64,000 bases of DNA from an uncultured Bacteroidales bacterium (GCA_944326365.1 CALVDR010000011.1:1-64000), one strand, 5' to 3'. Shown: positions 44,028 to 52,490, counted from the first letter of the stretch. Notes: generated from the letters alone by a model not told the origin. A program made the numbers and translations.

Positions 44028-44891
44028 CTATAGTTCCTGGGCAGCCGATGAAGTCTCGATCAGCTTCTCCCTTTCTTCCCTGAGCTTGCCTACCCTCTTT
44101 TTCAGCTCCACATTCTCCTCTATCAGATCCGTAAGGTCGGAATTCAGGTGCACCAGTTCGTCATCTCCCTCGAACTCGTATCCGTAGCGTCTGCCGCTCG
44201 TCTGATACTCGTCTATTCCTGAAAGCATCTTCTTGAGCGGCCTTATATAATATATGAGTATGAACATGAGCAGCAGAAGAACCAGCAGGAGCCCTGCGCC
44301 TACCGATACCACTCCTGGTATGATACTTCTGTAGAATCCGTCCTGGAATGTCTGCGAATTCTCCTTCAGCTGAAGATAAATCACATCGTTCAGCTTCTCT
44401 ATGTCGGCTTTCAGTCTCTGGTATTTCGGCTGCAGCCGCTTGAAATACCAGTCCCTGTTGTCTATGAAATCATTCACTATCACCTTCTCGAACTCCAGGG
44501 AAGTCAGCATGTAGGCGGAATAGGCATATATGACCGAGTCCGCCCGAGCCACAGCCTCGCTGCTGTTCAGAGTATTCTTCAGCTGGTCGTATTCCTTCAG
44601 AAAGGCATTGCAGTCTATTTTCGGAATCATGGCAGGGTCATGCTCCCCGACTATGGCCAGCAGCTGGAGATTGTAGCTGTCGCACTCGTTCGAGAGTCTC
44701 TGCGCGATATTGATACAGTTTATATTGGATGCTATAAGATTCGAAACATAATCGCTCATCCTCCTGTACTCCATGATGGAAATGATACTGGACAGGAGAA
44801 GGATCACAGCTATGGCACCGAGAGCGAATGTCAGCTTTATGCTCATGGACATCCTGATCGGAAAAATTCCCTTGAAAAATTTCTTTTGCAT
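44028..44891 (-). CDS. membrane sensor-like protein without output domain
   Basis: A 287-residue protein with two membrane helices (near residues 15-33 and 190-215). A ~155-residue helical region lies between them that resembles four-helix-bundle chemoreceptor sensor domains. After the second helix comes a HAMP-like YYIRPLKKMLSGIDEY and a C-terminal coiled coil of Glu/Lys residues. No kinase, cyclase or methyl-accepting signalling domain follows. The start at 44891 (MQKKFFKG) is chosen for the basic stretch before the first helix. It precedes trkH by 12 bp and may regulate it. Unknown function. Confidence 0.7.
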   Translation of the reverse strand: MQKKFFKGIFPIRMSMSIKLTFALGAIAVILLLSSIISIMEYRRMSDYVSNLIASNINCINIAQRLSNECDSYNLQLLAIVGEHDPAMIPKIDCNAFLKEYDQLKNTLNSSEAVARADSVIYAYSAYMLTSLEFEKVIVNDFIDNRDWYFKRLQPKYQRLKADIEKLNDVIYLQLKENSQTFQDGFYRSIIPGVVSVGAGLLLVLLLLMFILIYYIRPLKKMLSGIDEYQTSGRRYGYEFEGDDELVHLNSDLTDLIEENVELKKRVGKLREEREKLIETSSAAQEL

Positions 44892-44936
44892 AGCGCAGTT
44901 CTTTAACACGCAGGTTTCGTCCCGCGGAATGAACTG

Positions 44937-44989
44937 CAAATTTATGATTTTATGCCGGATTTCAAAAATGAAAAATTTCTTTAAATTTG
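44937..44989. promoter_or_regulatory. interleaved divergent promoters (sensor-trkH / GT2)
   Basis: Minus strand: TTTG (44966-44963), 18 bases, TAAATTTG (44944-44937) for the sensor-trkH-helicase operon. Plus strand: TTTC (44960-44963), 18 bases, TAAATTTG (44982-44989) for the glycosyltransferase. The two -33 boxes touch or overlap, so simultaneous firing would be sterically limited. Confidence 0.65.
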
Positions 44990-45016
44990 CAGATTCACAT
45001 GCTGTGACCGATTGCG

Positions 45017-46108
45017 ATGAAGACTGCCGTAGTCATACTGAACTGGAACGGGAAGAAGTTTCTGGAAATGTTCATTCCCGGCGTTCTCAGGTCTCTGGGG
45101 CCTGAGGCCCGGCTCATTGTGGCTGACAACGCCTCCACTGACGGCTCTGTCGAGCTCCTGAGAGAGAAATTCCCCGAGGTCCCTGTCATGCTTTTCAGCA
45201 GGAACAGAGGCTTCACAGGCGGATACAACAGGGCTCTCATGGAACTGGATGCAGAATACTTCCTGCTTCTGAACTCCGACATCGATGTTCCGGAACACTG
45301 GCTCGAACCTCTTGAAGAATGGATGGACAGCCACCCGGAATGCGGTATCTGCGCACCCAAGCTGCATTCATATGCAGAAAGGGAAAAATTCGAATATGCA
45401 GGAGCGGCCGGAGGCTATGTGGACAGGTTCGGATATCCATACTGCAGAGGCAGGGTAATGAAATATCTGGAAGAAGACCACGGCCAGTACGACACGCCTG
45501 AAAACGTATTCTGGGTCAGCGGAGCCTGCCTGATGATAAGGGCCGGGCTTTACAGGAAGCTCGGCGGACTGGACGAGCGTTTCTTCGCACACATGGAAGA
45601 GATAGACCTCTGCTGGAGAGCGCAGCTCGCAGGGTACAGGGTGACTGTAGTTCCATACTCCACGGTATATCATGTAGGCGGCGGAAGCCTTCCGAACGAT
45701 TCACCGAAAAAACTGTATCTGAACTACAGGAACAACCTCCTGATGCTCCGGAAGAATCTCGGCAAGACGATGGCTCTTAGGGCATTCCGAAGCGGGCATG
45801 GGAAAAGGGAAAGTGCAGCGGAAGGAACGAGGCAGGCAAGGCGCACCGTGTTCATCAGAATGCTGCTGGACGGAATGTCGTGCGCTGTATACCTGTTCAC
45901 ATTCAAGTGGAAATACGTGCAGGCAGTCATCAGGGCACACCGCGATTTCAGACGATTCAAGGTGAAAGAATCCAGGGACGAAATCCTGACATACCTGAAG
46001 AAGTACGGGAAATCCGGCAATGTGGAGGGATTGTCCGGAAAATGGATCATACCACGGGCGATGATATGGGGAAAAGGAATTTTCCGTAAATTGTCCTCCG
46101 GACAATGA
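45017..46108 (+). CDS. glycosyltransferase family 2
   Basis: A 363-residue GT-A fold sugar transferase. VILNWNGKKFLE starts the nucleotide-sugar domain, VADNASTDGSVE is the first conserved block, and NSDID (86-90) is the DxD metal motif. GGLDERFFAHMEEIDLCWRA is split across the acceptor region (G-G-x-D...E-D). Its layout resembles rhamnosyl- or O-antigen/exopolysaccharide transferases. The C-terminus has a hydrophobic segment near residue 280. The final codons form a TTGTCC-TCC-GGACAA hairpin at 46091-46105. Substrate unknown. Confidence 0.85.
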   Translation: MKTAVVILNWNGKKFLEMFIPGVLRSLGPEARLIVADNASTDGSVELLREKFPEVPVMLFSRNRGFTGGYNRALMELDAEYFLLLNSDIDVPEHWLEPLEEWMDSHPECGICAPKLHSYAEREKFEYAGAAGGYVDRFGYPYCRGRVMKYLEEDHGQYDTPENVFWVSGACLMIRAGLYRKLGGLDERFFAHMEEIDLCWRAQLAGYRVTVVPYSTVYHVGGGSLPNDSPKKLYLNYRNNLLMLRKNLGKTMALRAFRSGHGKRESAAEGTRQARRTVFIRMLLDGMSCAVYLFTFKWKYVQAVIRAHRDFRRFKVKESRDEILTYLKKYGKSGNVEGLSGKWIIPRAMIWGKGIFRKLSSGQ

Positions 46109-46315
46109 TATTGGCCTGCGGCCAATAAATTACTTCCGGTAATGAGGACGCGAGGAGGTGAAGCCTGACGATGATATCGCAGAAAAGAAAACAAATGGTT
46201 TTGGATTTATTTTGGCGGAGATCAAGGAAGACAAGAGACGAGCACCGGAGTTTACTTCCGTAAATGAGGATGCGAGGAATCGCAGTCTGACGCAGATATC
46301 GGCCAAAAGAAAACA
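46091..46315. repeat. hairpin cluster plus direct repeat before trkA
   Basis: Three stem-loops in a row: TTGTCC-TCC-GGACAA (46091-46105), ATTGGCC-TGC-GGCCAAT (46110-46126) and TTAC-TTCCG-GTAA (46130-46142). The last opens copy A of an imperfect ~65-bp direct repeat (46130-46195). Copy B (46252-46315) starts with TTTAC-TTCC-GTAAA. The copies share ATGAGGA-GCGAGGA and TGATATCG-AAAAGAAAACAAA segments. No promoter consensus was found. The leader of trkA therefore contains repeated structure. Confidence 0.75.
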
Positions 46316-46325
46316 AAAAAAAGAG

Positions 46326-47684
46326 ATGAAGATAATTATAGCAGGCGCCGGCGACGTCGGCACCCACCTGGCGAAAATGCTGAGCAACAATTCGAACAGT
46401 ATCACGGTGATAGATGAGAAGAAAGAGAGGCTTACGGGCCTTTCGGAGTATACTGATATCATCACGGTGGAGGGATATCCGTCTTCGATAGGAGTGCTGA
46501 AAGAAGCGGGAGTGGAAGATGCGGATCTGTTTATAGCGGTAAGTCCGAACGATTCGCAGGAAGTGAATATAGTCAGCGCGATATTGGCGAAACAGATGGG
46601 GGCGAAAAAGGTGACTTCGAGGGTGGACAATGAGGAATATTTGTCTTATGAGAACAAGCTGCTTTTCACTCAGATGGGAATAGACCTGATGTTCTATCCG
46701 GAGAGGATAGCGGCGAATGAGATCATAGAACTGCTGAAAAGGACGGCATCGTCGGAGTCGATAGATTTTGCGAGGGGGAAGCTGCAGATGGCAGTGTTCA
46801 AACTGGAGGAAGATTCGCCGGTGATAGACATGAAGGTAGCGGAATTCGCAGCTGCTCTGCCGTCAGAGACATTGACATTCAGGGTGGTGGCCATTTCGAG
46901 GAACAATGAGACCATCATACCGAAGGTGGACACGAAATTCAAGTATCATGACCTGGTGTTCATCATCGCGAAACGGGAAGGTATGCCTGAACTGCTGAAA
47001 TTCATAGGGAAAAGCAATATAGAGGTGAACAAGCTGATGATTCTGGGAGGCGGACCGATAGGAGAGATGGTGGCCAGGCAGCTGAGCAAGCAGATAGACA
47101 GCATCAAGATCATAGAGATGAAGAAAGACAGGTGCATAGAACTGTCTGAAACTCTTCCGGACAACGTGATAGTGGTCAATGGGGACGGAAGAAATTCCGA
47201 TACGCTGGCAGAAGAGTCGGTAAAGGACTATGATGCTTTCGTGGCGGTGACGAGCAGCACCGAAACGAACATACTTACATGCGCCGCAGCCAAGAAACTC
47301 GGTGTAGGCAGGACCATCGCGGAAGTGGAAAACCTGGAATACATAAAGCTGGCCGAAGGAATGGGCGTGGATGCGGTGATAAACAAGAAACTCATCACGG
47401 CAGGCAGGATATTCAAGTTCACTCTGAGCGACAAGGTGCATTTCGTGAAATACATGAGCGGGACGAACGCTGAAATACTTGAATTCGTGGTCGCACCTGA
47501 CAGCTGGATCACGAAAGGAAAGCTGAAAGACCTGAGCTTTCCGCAGAATGCCATCATCGGGGGCGTGATCAGAGGGAACGAATCTTTCATAGCTGTCGGT
47601 GATTCCGTGATAGAGGCATACGACAGGGTCGCGGTTTTTACCCTGCCGGAAGTGGTCAAGGATGTGGACAAATTTTTCAGATAG
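46326..47684 (+). CDS. trkA: Trk potassium transport NAD-binding subunit
   Basis: A 452-residue cytoplasmic regulator with two RCK halves. GAGDVGTHLAKML and GGGPIGEMVARQL are the Rossmann glycine motifs. Each half ends in a TrkA-C subdomain (about 140-215 and 370-450). It gates TrkH by binding NAD(H) or ATP in related systems. The start at MKIIIAGAG is the family-typical N-terminus, with AAGAG just upstream. A longer frame back to 46158 only covers the repeat leader. Confidence 0.95.
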   Translation: MKIIIAGAGDVGTHLAKMLSNNSNSITVIDEKKERLTGLSEYTDIITVEGYPSSIGVLKEAGVEDADLFIAVSPNDSQEVNIVSAILAKQMGAKKVTSRVDNEEYLSYENKLLFTQMGIDLMFYPERIAANEIIELLKRTASSESIDFARGKLQMAVFKLEEDSPVIDMKVAEFAAALPSETLTFRVVAISRNNETIIPKVDTKFKYHDLVFIIAKREGMPELLKFIGKSNIEVNKLMILGGGPIGEMVARQLSKQIDSIKIIEMKKDRCIELSETLPDNVIVVNGDGRNSDTLAEESVKDYDAFVAVTSSTETNILTCAAAKKLGVGRTIAEVENLEYIKLAEGMGVDAVINKKLITAGRIFKFTLSDKVHFVKYMSGTNAEILEFVVAPDSWITKGKLKDLSFPQNAIIGGVIRGNESFIAVGDSVIEAYDRVAVFTLPEVVKDVDKFFR

Positions 47685-47699
47685 GAAAAACCCCTGGAT

Positions 47700-49547
47700 A
47701 TGGCGAGTTACTTGCAGATAGAGAATATTTCAAAGTCCTACGGGCCCAAAATCCTGTTCGAAAACATAGGATTCAATATAAATGAAGGCGACAAGATAGC
47801 CCTGATCGCCCCTAACGGCACGGGAAAGACATCCCTGCTGAGAATACTGGCAGGCAAGGACAAGTCAGACTCAGGAGGAAAGATCACCTTCCTGAAAAAC
47901 ATCAGAATAGCATTTCTGGAACAGGAATACGACTTCGACCCTGAAAAAGGGATTCTCGACCAGATCATGAGCAGCAGTTCCGCGCTCACCGGGAGCATGG
48001 ACCAGGAAAGCCTATGGGCTTACGAACTGAGAGTCAAGCAATTCCTCACCAGTTTCAAACTGCCCGATTTCTCGAAGAAAATGAAAGAACTTTCCGGAGG
48101 GGAAGTCAAGCGTGTGGCCATAAGTGAAATGCTGGCCTCCGAAGCCGATTTCTTCATCATGGACGAGCCGACCAACCATCTGGACATAGACGCCATCGAA
48201 TTTCTGGAAGGCTGGCTGTCAAGAGCTCGGTGCACGCTGCTGATGGTGACTCATGACAGATACTTTCTGGACCACGTATGCAACACCATCATGGAGATGG
48301 ACCACGGAGCCATTTACACCTACCGCGGCGACTATCAGAACTATCTCGAAAAAAGAGAGGAAAGGATAGCCAACTACAACGCCGAAACAGACAAGGTGAG
48401 GAACATTCTGCGCAGAGAACTGGAATGGATACGCAGTACGCCGCAGGCCCGGACAGGGAAGGCCAAATACCGCATCGACGCATTCCACGAACTGAAAGAC
48501 AGGGCGGAGCAGGTCCGCACCGAGAAGTCAGTGACACTGGATGACATGAAAGGCTCCGCCAGACTCGGCACGAAAATCATAAACTGCAAGGACGTGTCGT
48601 TCAGGTACGGAGACAAATATTATCTGAGGAATTTCACCTACAATTTCCAGAGATACGAGAAAGTCGGGATAGTGGGCCGCAACGGAGCCGGAAAAAGCAC
48701 ATTCATAAACCTTCTGACAGGGAATTATACACCTGACATGGTATGTACAGATGAAGCGGAATACATGCACAGGACATCCGGAGATACGCGCGGCCTGCTC
48801 ACAGGGGTGATCGAACGCGGCGAATCCCTGAAAATAGGATATTACAGGCAGACCGGAATGGAGTTCAATCCGGAAGACACCGTACTCGACATAGTGAACG
48901 ACACATACCTGCTCGGACGTTTCCTGTTCCCACATGACATGCTGAACAACAAGGTGGAAAAACTCAGCGGAGGGGAAAAACGCAGGCTCTATCTGCTTAC
49001 CATCCTGAAAGAGAAGCCGAACCTGCTCATCATGGACGAGCCGACAAACGATCTGGACATCGTGACCCTGAATATTCTGGAAGAATATCTCAAGGAGTTT
49101 TCAGGAACCCTCATCATCGTCTCACATGACAGGCATTTCCTGGACAGGCTGGTCGATCACCTGTTCGTATTCTGCGGCGACGGAGTCATAAAGGATTTCA
49201 TCGGGAGCTACAGCGAATACCGCTCATTCATAAAAGACTACGAGGCTTCACGGAAAGCTGTGGACAAACCTGCCGCCTCCGGCCGGAGCCGGGGCAATGA
49301 AAAGGTTTCCGACAGGCCTGCCAAAAAAGCGAAACTGACGTACAAGGAGCAGAAGGAACTCGAACAGCTGGAAAAGGATATGGCCGCACTGGCTGAAGAA
49401 AAAGCCGAGCTTGAAAAGCGTATAAGCAGCGGAGACCTGGCATACGACCAGTTGCAGAAAGCATCCGAACGTATCGGCGAGATCATATCCCTGAATGATG
49501 AAAAGGAAATGCGCTGGCTGGAGCTGTCGATGAAAGCAGAAAACTGA
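47700..49547 (+). CDS. ABC-F family ATP-binding protein (Uup-like)
   Basis: A 615-residue soluble protein with two ABC domains: Walker A APNGTGKTS and signature LSGGE in the first, GRNGAGKST and LSGGEKRR in the second, each with ILDEP or IMDEPTN Walker B. A charged linker (about 515-545) is followed by a C-terminal coiled coil, EQLEKDMAALAEEKAELEKR. ABC-F proteins act on ribosomes or on branched DNA intermediates (Uup). A coiled-coil C-terminus fits Uup. It lies 15 bp after trkA on the same strand, with which it may be co-transcribed. Confidence 0.92.
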   Translation: MASYLQIENISKSYGPKILFENIGFNINEGDKIALIAPNGTGKTSLLRILAGKDKSDSGGKITFLKNIRIAFLEQEYDFDPEKGILDQIMSSSSALTGSMDQESLWAYELRVKQFLTSFKLPDFSKKMKELSGGEVKRVAISEMLASEADFFIMDEPTNHLDIDAIEFLEGWLSRARCTLLMVTHDRYFLDHVCNTIMEMDHGAIYTYRGDYQNYLEKREERIANYNAETDKVRNILRRELEWIRSTPQARTGKAKYRIDAFHELKDRAEQVRTEKSVTLDDMKGSARLGTKIINCKDVSFRYGDKYYLRNFTYNFQRYEKVGIVGRNGAGKSTFINLLTGNYTPDMVCTDEAEYMHRTSGDTRGLLTGVIERGESLKIGYYRQTGMEFNPEDTVLDIVNDTYLLGRFLFPHDMLNNKVEKLSGGEKRRLYLLTILKEKPNLLIMDEPTNDLDIVTLNILEEYLKEFSGTLIIVSHDRHFLDRLVDHLFVFCGDGVIKDFIGSYSEYRSFIKDYEASRKAVDKPAASGRSRGNEKVSDRPAKKAKLTYKEQKELEQLEKDMAALAEEKAELEKRISSGDLAYDQLQKASERIGEIISLNDEKEMRWLELSMKAEN

Positions 49548-49552
49548 CCTAC

Positions 49553-50836
49553 TCACACTTTCCTTATCCGCGCCCACGGAATGACACCTGCAGGAGCCTT
49601 TTTCTGCAGAAGCAGTTCTTTCATCTTGTCCATATACGGCGCGACATGGGAATAGAACATGTAGTAGCCCTCGCACAGCGCGCTCAGTCCAGTCTCTCCT
49701 GACTCTGTCCTGTTGAACCGGTGCTTCGGACACTCGCCGTGACAGGCGAAAAAGTACTTGCACTTCATACACTTGTACGGCAGGCCGTTTCTCTTGTCAA
49801 TCCCGAATCTGGCCTGTACGGCAGAGCTCATCATCTCGCGAAGGGATGTCTCCATGATATTGCCCACCTTGTATTGCGGATACACGAAATGATCGCACGA
49901 GTACAGGTCCCCGTTGTGTTCTATGACGGAATTCCCTCCGCAGGTCTCCGCATAAGCGCAGGTTCCCGGAGGTGCTCCGCACCAATTCGCCAGGGTGCAG
50001 TCAAAAAGATTCACGAAATACTGTCCCACATCGTTCCTCACCCAATAATCGAAGATATCGCACATGAATTTGCCGTATTCCCTCGAAGTCACTGACCATG
50101 GAGCTATCAGGGCACCTTCTTCGGTCGGATCCACGATGTACGGACGTGCACCTTTGCCCGGTTTTCCGGATTTTGACAGCGGGTATTTCACATGCTCCAC
50201 CACAGGCATGAACTGCATGAAACGTGTTCCCAGCTGCTTGAGGAACTGATAGACTTCCAGGCCCCTGCCCTCACTTGCCTTGTTCACGGTAGTCATGGTG
50301 TTGTATTGGACCCCATGCTGATAGAGAAGGTTTATACCGCGGATAACCTTGTCGAAAGTAGGTGCGCCGCCCTTGTCCTTGCGGTATTTGTCATGAATGT
50401 CACGCGGACCGTCTATCGAAATGCCTACAAGAAAATCGTTTTCCTTGAAAAAAGAGGCGAATTCCGGTGTAATGAGGGTGCCGTTGGTCTGTATCGTATT
50501 GTGAATCAGCTTGTCTCCGCAATATTTCTGTTCCAGTTCCACAGCTTTCCTGTAGAAATCCAGACCCAGGACCAGAGGTTCGCCGCCGTGCCAGTTGAAT
50601 GTGACCTCCTGCACGTCATTGGCCTCGATATACTGACGGACACAGCGTTCCAGCATTTCATACGACATCCTGGGTTCGCGGCCGCCGTAGATTTCCGCCT
50701 TGTCAAGATAGTAGCAGTAATGACAGTCCAGATTACAAAGCGAACCAGCCGGTTTCAGCATTATATTGAACTGCATAGGGCCGGCGAGCCTGACCGCGTC
50801 GTCCAGAGTGAGGGTTTCCTTATATGATACAGGCAT
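49553..50836 (-). CDS. anaerobic sulfatase-maturating radical SAM enzyme (anSME-like)
   Basis: A 427-residue radical SAM/SPASM protein. C34-x3-C38-x2-C41 holds the SAM cluster. Later cysteines (NWCGAPPGTCAYAETCGGNS, CDHFVYP, and the CMKCKYFFACHGECPKHRF region) supply the auxiliary SPASM clusters. The family oxidises Cys or Ser in sulfatases to formylglycine. No sulfatase is in this window, so the target lies elsewhere or is different. It starts one base after the stop of an Fn3 lipoprotein gene. Confidence 0.9.
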   Translation of the reverse strand: MPVSYKETLTLDDAVRLAGPMQFNIMLKPAGSLCNLDCHYCYYLDKAEIYGGREPRMSYEMLERCVRQYIEANDVQEVTFNWHGGEPLVLGLDFYRKAVELEQKYCGDKLIHNTIQTNGTLITPEFASFFKENDFLVGISIDGPRDIHDKYRKDKGGAPTFDKVIRGINLLYQHGVQYNTMTTVNKASEGRGLEVYQFLKQLGTRFMQFMPVVEHVKYPLSKSGKPGKGARPYIVDPTEEGALIAPWSVTSREYGKFMCDIFDYWVRNDVGQYFVNLFDCTLANWCGAPPGTCAYAETCGGNSVIEHNGDLYSCDHFVYPQYKVGNIMETSLREMMSSAVQARFGIDKRNGLPYKCMKCKYFFACHGECPKHRFNRTESGETGLSALCEGYYMFYSHVAPYMDKMKELLLQKKAPAGVIPWARIRKV

Positions 50837-50837
50837 C

Positions 50838-51392
50838 TTATTCTGAAATTTGAGGATTTTCCGGATCCGTTCCGGGGTTTTCCGGTTCGTCTGTGCCGCC
50901 GTCAGGATTTTCCGGTTCCGTTCCGGTTCCCGGATTGTCAGGGTCTTCAGGGGTTTCAGGATTGTCCGGATCTTCAGGAGCCTCAGGAGTTTCCGGCTCT
51001 TCAGGCTCTGGAGGGGCAGGAACGAAAGCCGTTTCCGATGAAGCGAAGCCAGAATATTCGAAACCGTTCACAGCTCTCACCCTGCAGAAATACGTCAGTC
51101 CGCCTTCCACGCCCTGGAACATGACACCTGTCTCATCGACAGACTCCACCTCCGCAACCATCGAGCTGTCGGCCGCATCGTTCAGGGAGACATAATAATG
51201 GTCTGCCTCTCCCACAGGACTCCATGTAAACAGCAGACATGCTCCGAATTCCTCATCCTCCTGATAGAGAAGAACCAAATCCGTCGGGACGGGGAGTGTC
51301 ATCATGTCCGAAGGACCCGGATCCTTGCAGGCACGGGCCGAAACGAGCACGGAGAGCATCGCTGATATTATAATGAATTTCTTTACATTCAT
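50838..51392 (-). CDS. Fn3-domain lipoprotein with Pro/Glu/Asp repeat tail
   Basis: A 184-residue secreted protein. MNVKKFIIISAMLSVLVSARAC is a signal peptide with a possible lipobox cysteine at 22 followed by KDPG. One fibronectin type III domain (about 30-125, with FTWSPVGEADHYYVSL) follows. The last ~55 residues are a low-complexity tail of P-E-D-N-P repeats (PEDPDNP units). It is probably a surface lipoprotein. It is directly upstream of the anSME-like gene (1-bp gap). A role as the maturase target is possible but has no sequence motif to support it. Confidence 0.75.
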   Translation of the reverse strand: MNVKKFIIISAMLSVLVSARACKDPGPSDMMTLPVPTDLVLLYQEDEEFGACLLFTWSPVGEADHYYVSLNDAADSSMVAEVESVDETGVMFQGVEGGLTYFCRVRAVNGFEYSGFASSETAFVPAPPEPEEPETPEAPEDPDNPETPEDPDNPGTGTEPENPDGGTDEPENPGTDPENPQISE

Positions 51393-51403
51393 TTCACCTA
51401 ACT

Positions 51404-51543
51404 TAACGTCAGTTCGACGAATTATTATACTCAGTACCAGAGATTTCGTCGAACTGACGTTATGATTTCTTCGAAATCTCCATTCCTTTTACGTGTCACC
51501 CCACCTTGCCTACGGATTCGTTCCTCGAATCCTCTAAAAGAGG
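51404..51543. repeat. structured repeat region in the Fn3 lipoprotein leader
   Basis: The 18-bp inverted repeat TAACGTCAGTTCGACGAA (51404-51421) pairs exactly with 51445-51462. It is followed by GATTTC-TTC-GAAATC (51464-51478), GGATTCG-TTCCT-CGAATCC (51514-51532) and CCTCT-AAA-AGAGG (51531-51543). Together with 51544-51757, where I see nothing else except a -7 box, it fills the 365-bp gap between the divergent lipoprotein and ferritin genes. Confidence 0.8.
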
Positions 51544-51617
51544 TAGTTCTCTGAAATTCACTCCGTTCTTTTCATCGAACTCACGTTAACTTATGTCAGT
51601 CATAACCGATAATGACG

Positions 51618-51625
51618 CAAAGATA
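51618..51625 (-). promoter_or_regulatory. -7 box of the Fn3 lipoprotein gene
   Basis: TATCTTTG on the minus strand fits TAnnTTTG. It would give a leader of about 220 nt carrying the structured repeats. No -33 box is seen. Confidence 0.4.
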
Positions 51626-51757
51626 ACAAAATTATCTGTCATGGGCATTGTCATTCCGGTGATCAGGAATGACAATTTGTCACCATGCACGGTCCGGCAC
51701 TGATATTGCGGTAAGCATATCATGATTTTGAAAAATCAACAATCAAAACATACAACC

Positions 51758-52237
51758 ATGATTACTGAAAATTTACAGAAAGCCATCAATGACCAGATCA
51801 CTGCAGAACTCTGGTCTTCGAACCTTTATCTTCAGATGTCCTTCTACATGGAAAAAGAAGGATGGGACGGCGCAGCACACTGGCTGGCAAAACAGTCCGA
51901 GGAAGAGAAAGAGCATGCCATGGACATGGCACACTACCTTATCAAGAGAGGCGGGACAGCCAAAGTGTCAATGATAGATGTTGTCCCTGAAGGCTGGGGA
52001 GACTATGCCGAAGTGTTCAAGAATGTCTACGACCATGAATGCCATGTATCAGAACTGATCAACTCTCTGGTAGACGTGGCTTCCGCTGAAAAGGACAAGG
52101 CTACACAGGACTTCCTCTGGAACTATGTCCGCGAACAGGTCGAGGAAGAAGCTACGGCTTCAGCCATTGTGGACAAAATCAGGAAAGCCGGCAACGCAGG
52201 TCTGTTCTACATCGATGCCGAGCTGGCCAAGAGATAA
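51758..52237 (+). CDS. ftnA: ferritin
   Basis: A 159-residue non-haem ferritin, which oxidises and stores iron in a 24-mer shell. The diiron ligands fall at the classical positions E17, E50, H53, E94, Q127 and E130, the same numbering as E. coli FtnA. The start is placed at MITENLQKAI, which aligns with the family; twelve upstream codons are probably not translated. Its stop is 25 bp before a shared terminator hairpin. Confidence 0.96.
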   Translation: MITENLQKAINDQITAELWSSNLYLQMSFYMEKEGWDGAAHWLAKQSEEEKEHAMDMAHYLIKRGGTAKVSMIDVVPEGWGDYAEVFKNVYDHECHVSELINSLVDVASAEKDKATQDFLWNYVREQVEEEATASAIVDKIRKAGNAGLFYIDAELAKR

Positions 52238-52262
52238 CGCAGGCTACAAGACGGAAAGACAA

Positions 52263-52299
52263 AAAAAGGAGATGCAGTCAGAAACCGCATCTCCTTTTT
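52263..52299. terminator. bidirectional terminator between ferritin and ferredoxin
   Basis: 13-bp stem AAAAAGGAGATGC with an 11-base loop and A/T tails on both sides. It serves the two convergent genes. Confidence 0.85.
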
Positions 52300-52319
52300 C
52301 TGTCTGATATGTATTCAGA

Positions 52320-52490
52320 TTATTCAGCCGGTGAGATGGCACCCATAGGGCAGGCATCTGCACAGGTTCCGCAATCTACACATACATTAGGGTCGATCTT
52401 GTAGATATCGCCCTCGCTGATAGCGCCTGCAGGGCATTCTGAAATACAAGTGCCGCATGCTACGCAATCATCAGAAATTTTGTAAGCCAT
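52320..52490 (-). CDS. 2[4Fe-4S] ferredoxin
   Basis: A 56-residue bacterial-type ferredoxin, an electron carrier for anaerobic metabolism. Two C-x2-C-x2-C-x3-CP clusters are visible: CVACGTCISECP and CVDCGTCADACP. The start MAYKISDDC is supported by a GGA ribosome site. A near-perfect promoter lies 41 bp upstream. It is one of the smallest genes in the window and lies between ferritin and DUF1573. Confidence 0.95.
   Translation of the reverse strand: MAYKISDDCVACGTCISECPAGAISEGDIYKIDPNVCVDCGTCADACPMGAISPAE

Noticed and set aside
46158..46325. N-terminal extension of TrkA
   Set aside because: The extra 56 residues come from the direct-repeat leader and do not match any TrkA; MKIIIAGAG is the family start.
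50850..51195. Repetitive reading frames on the plus strand opposite the lipoprotein tail
   Set aside because: They are the complement of the PEDPDNP codons and have no start context or similarity.
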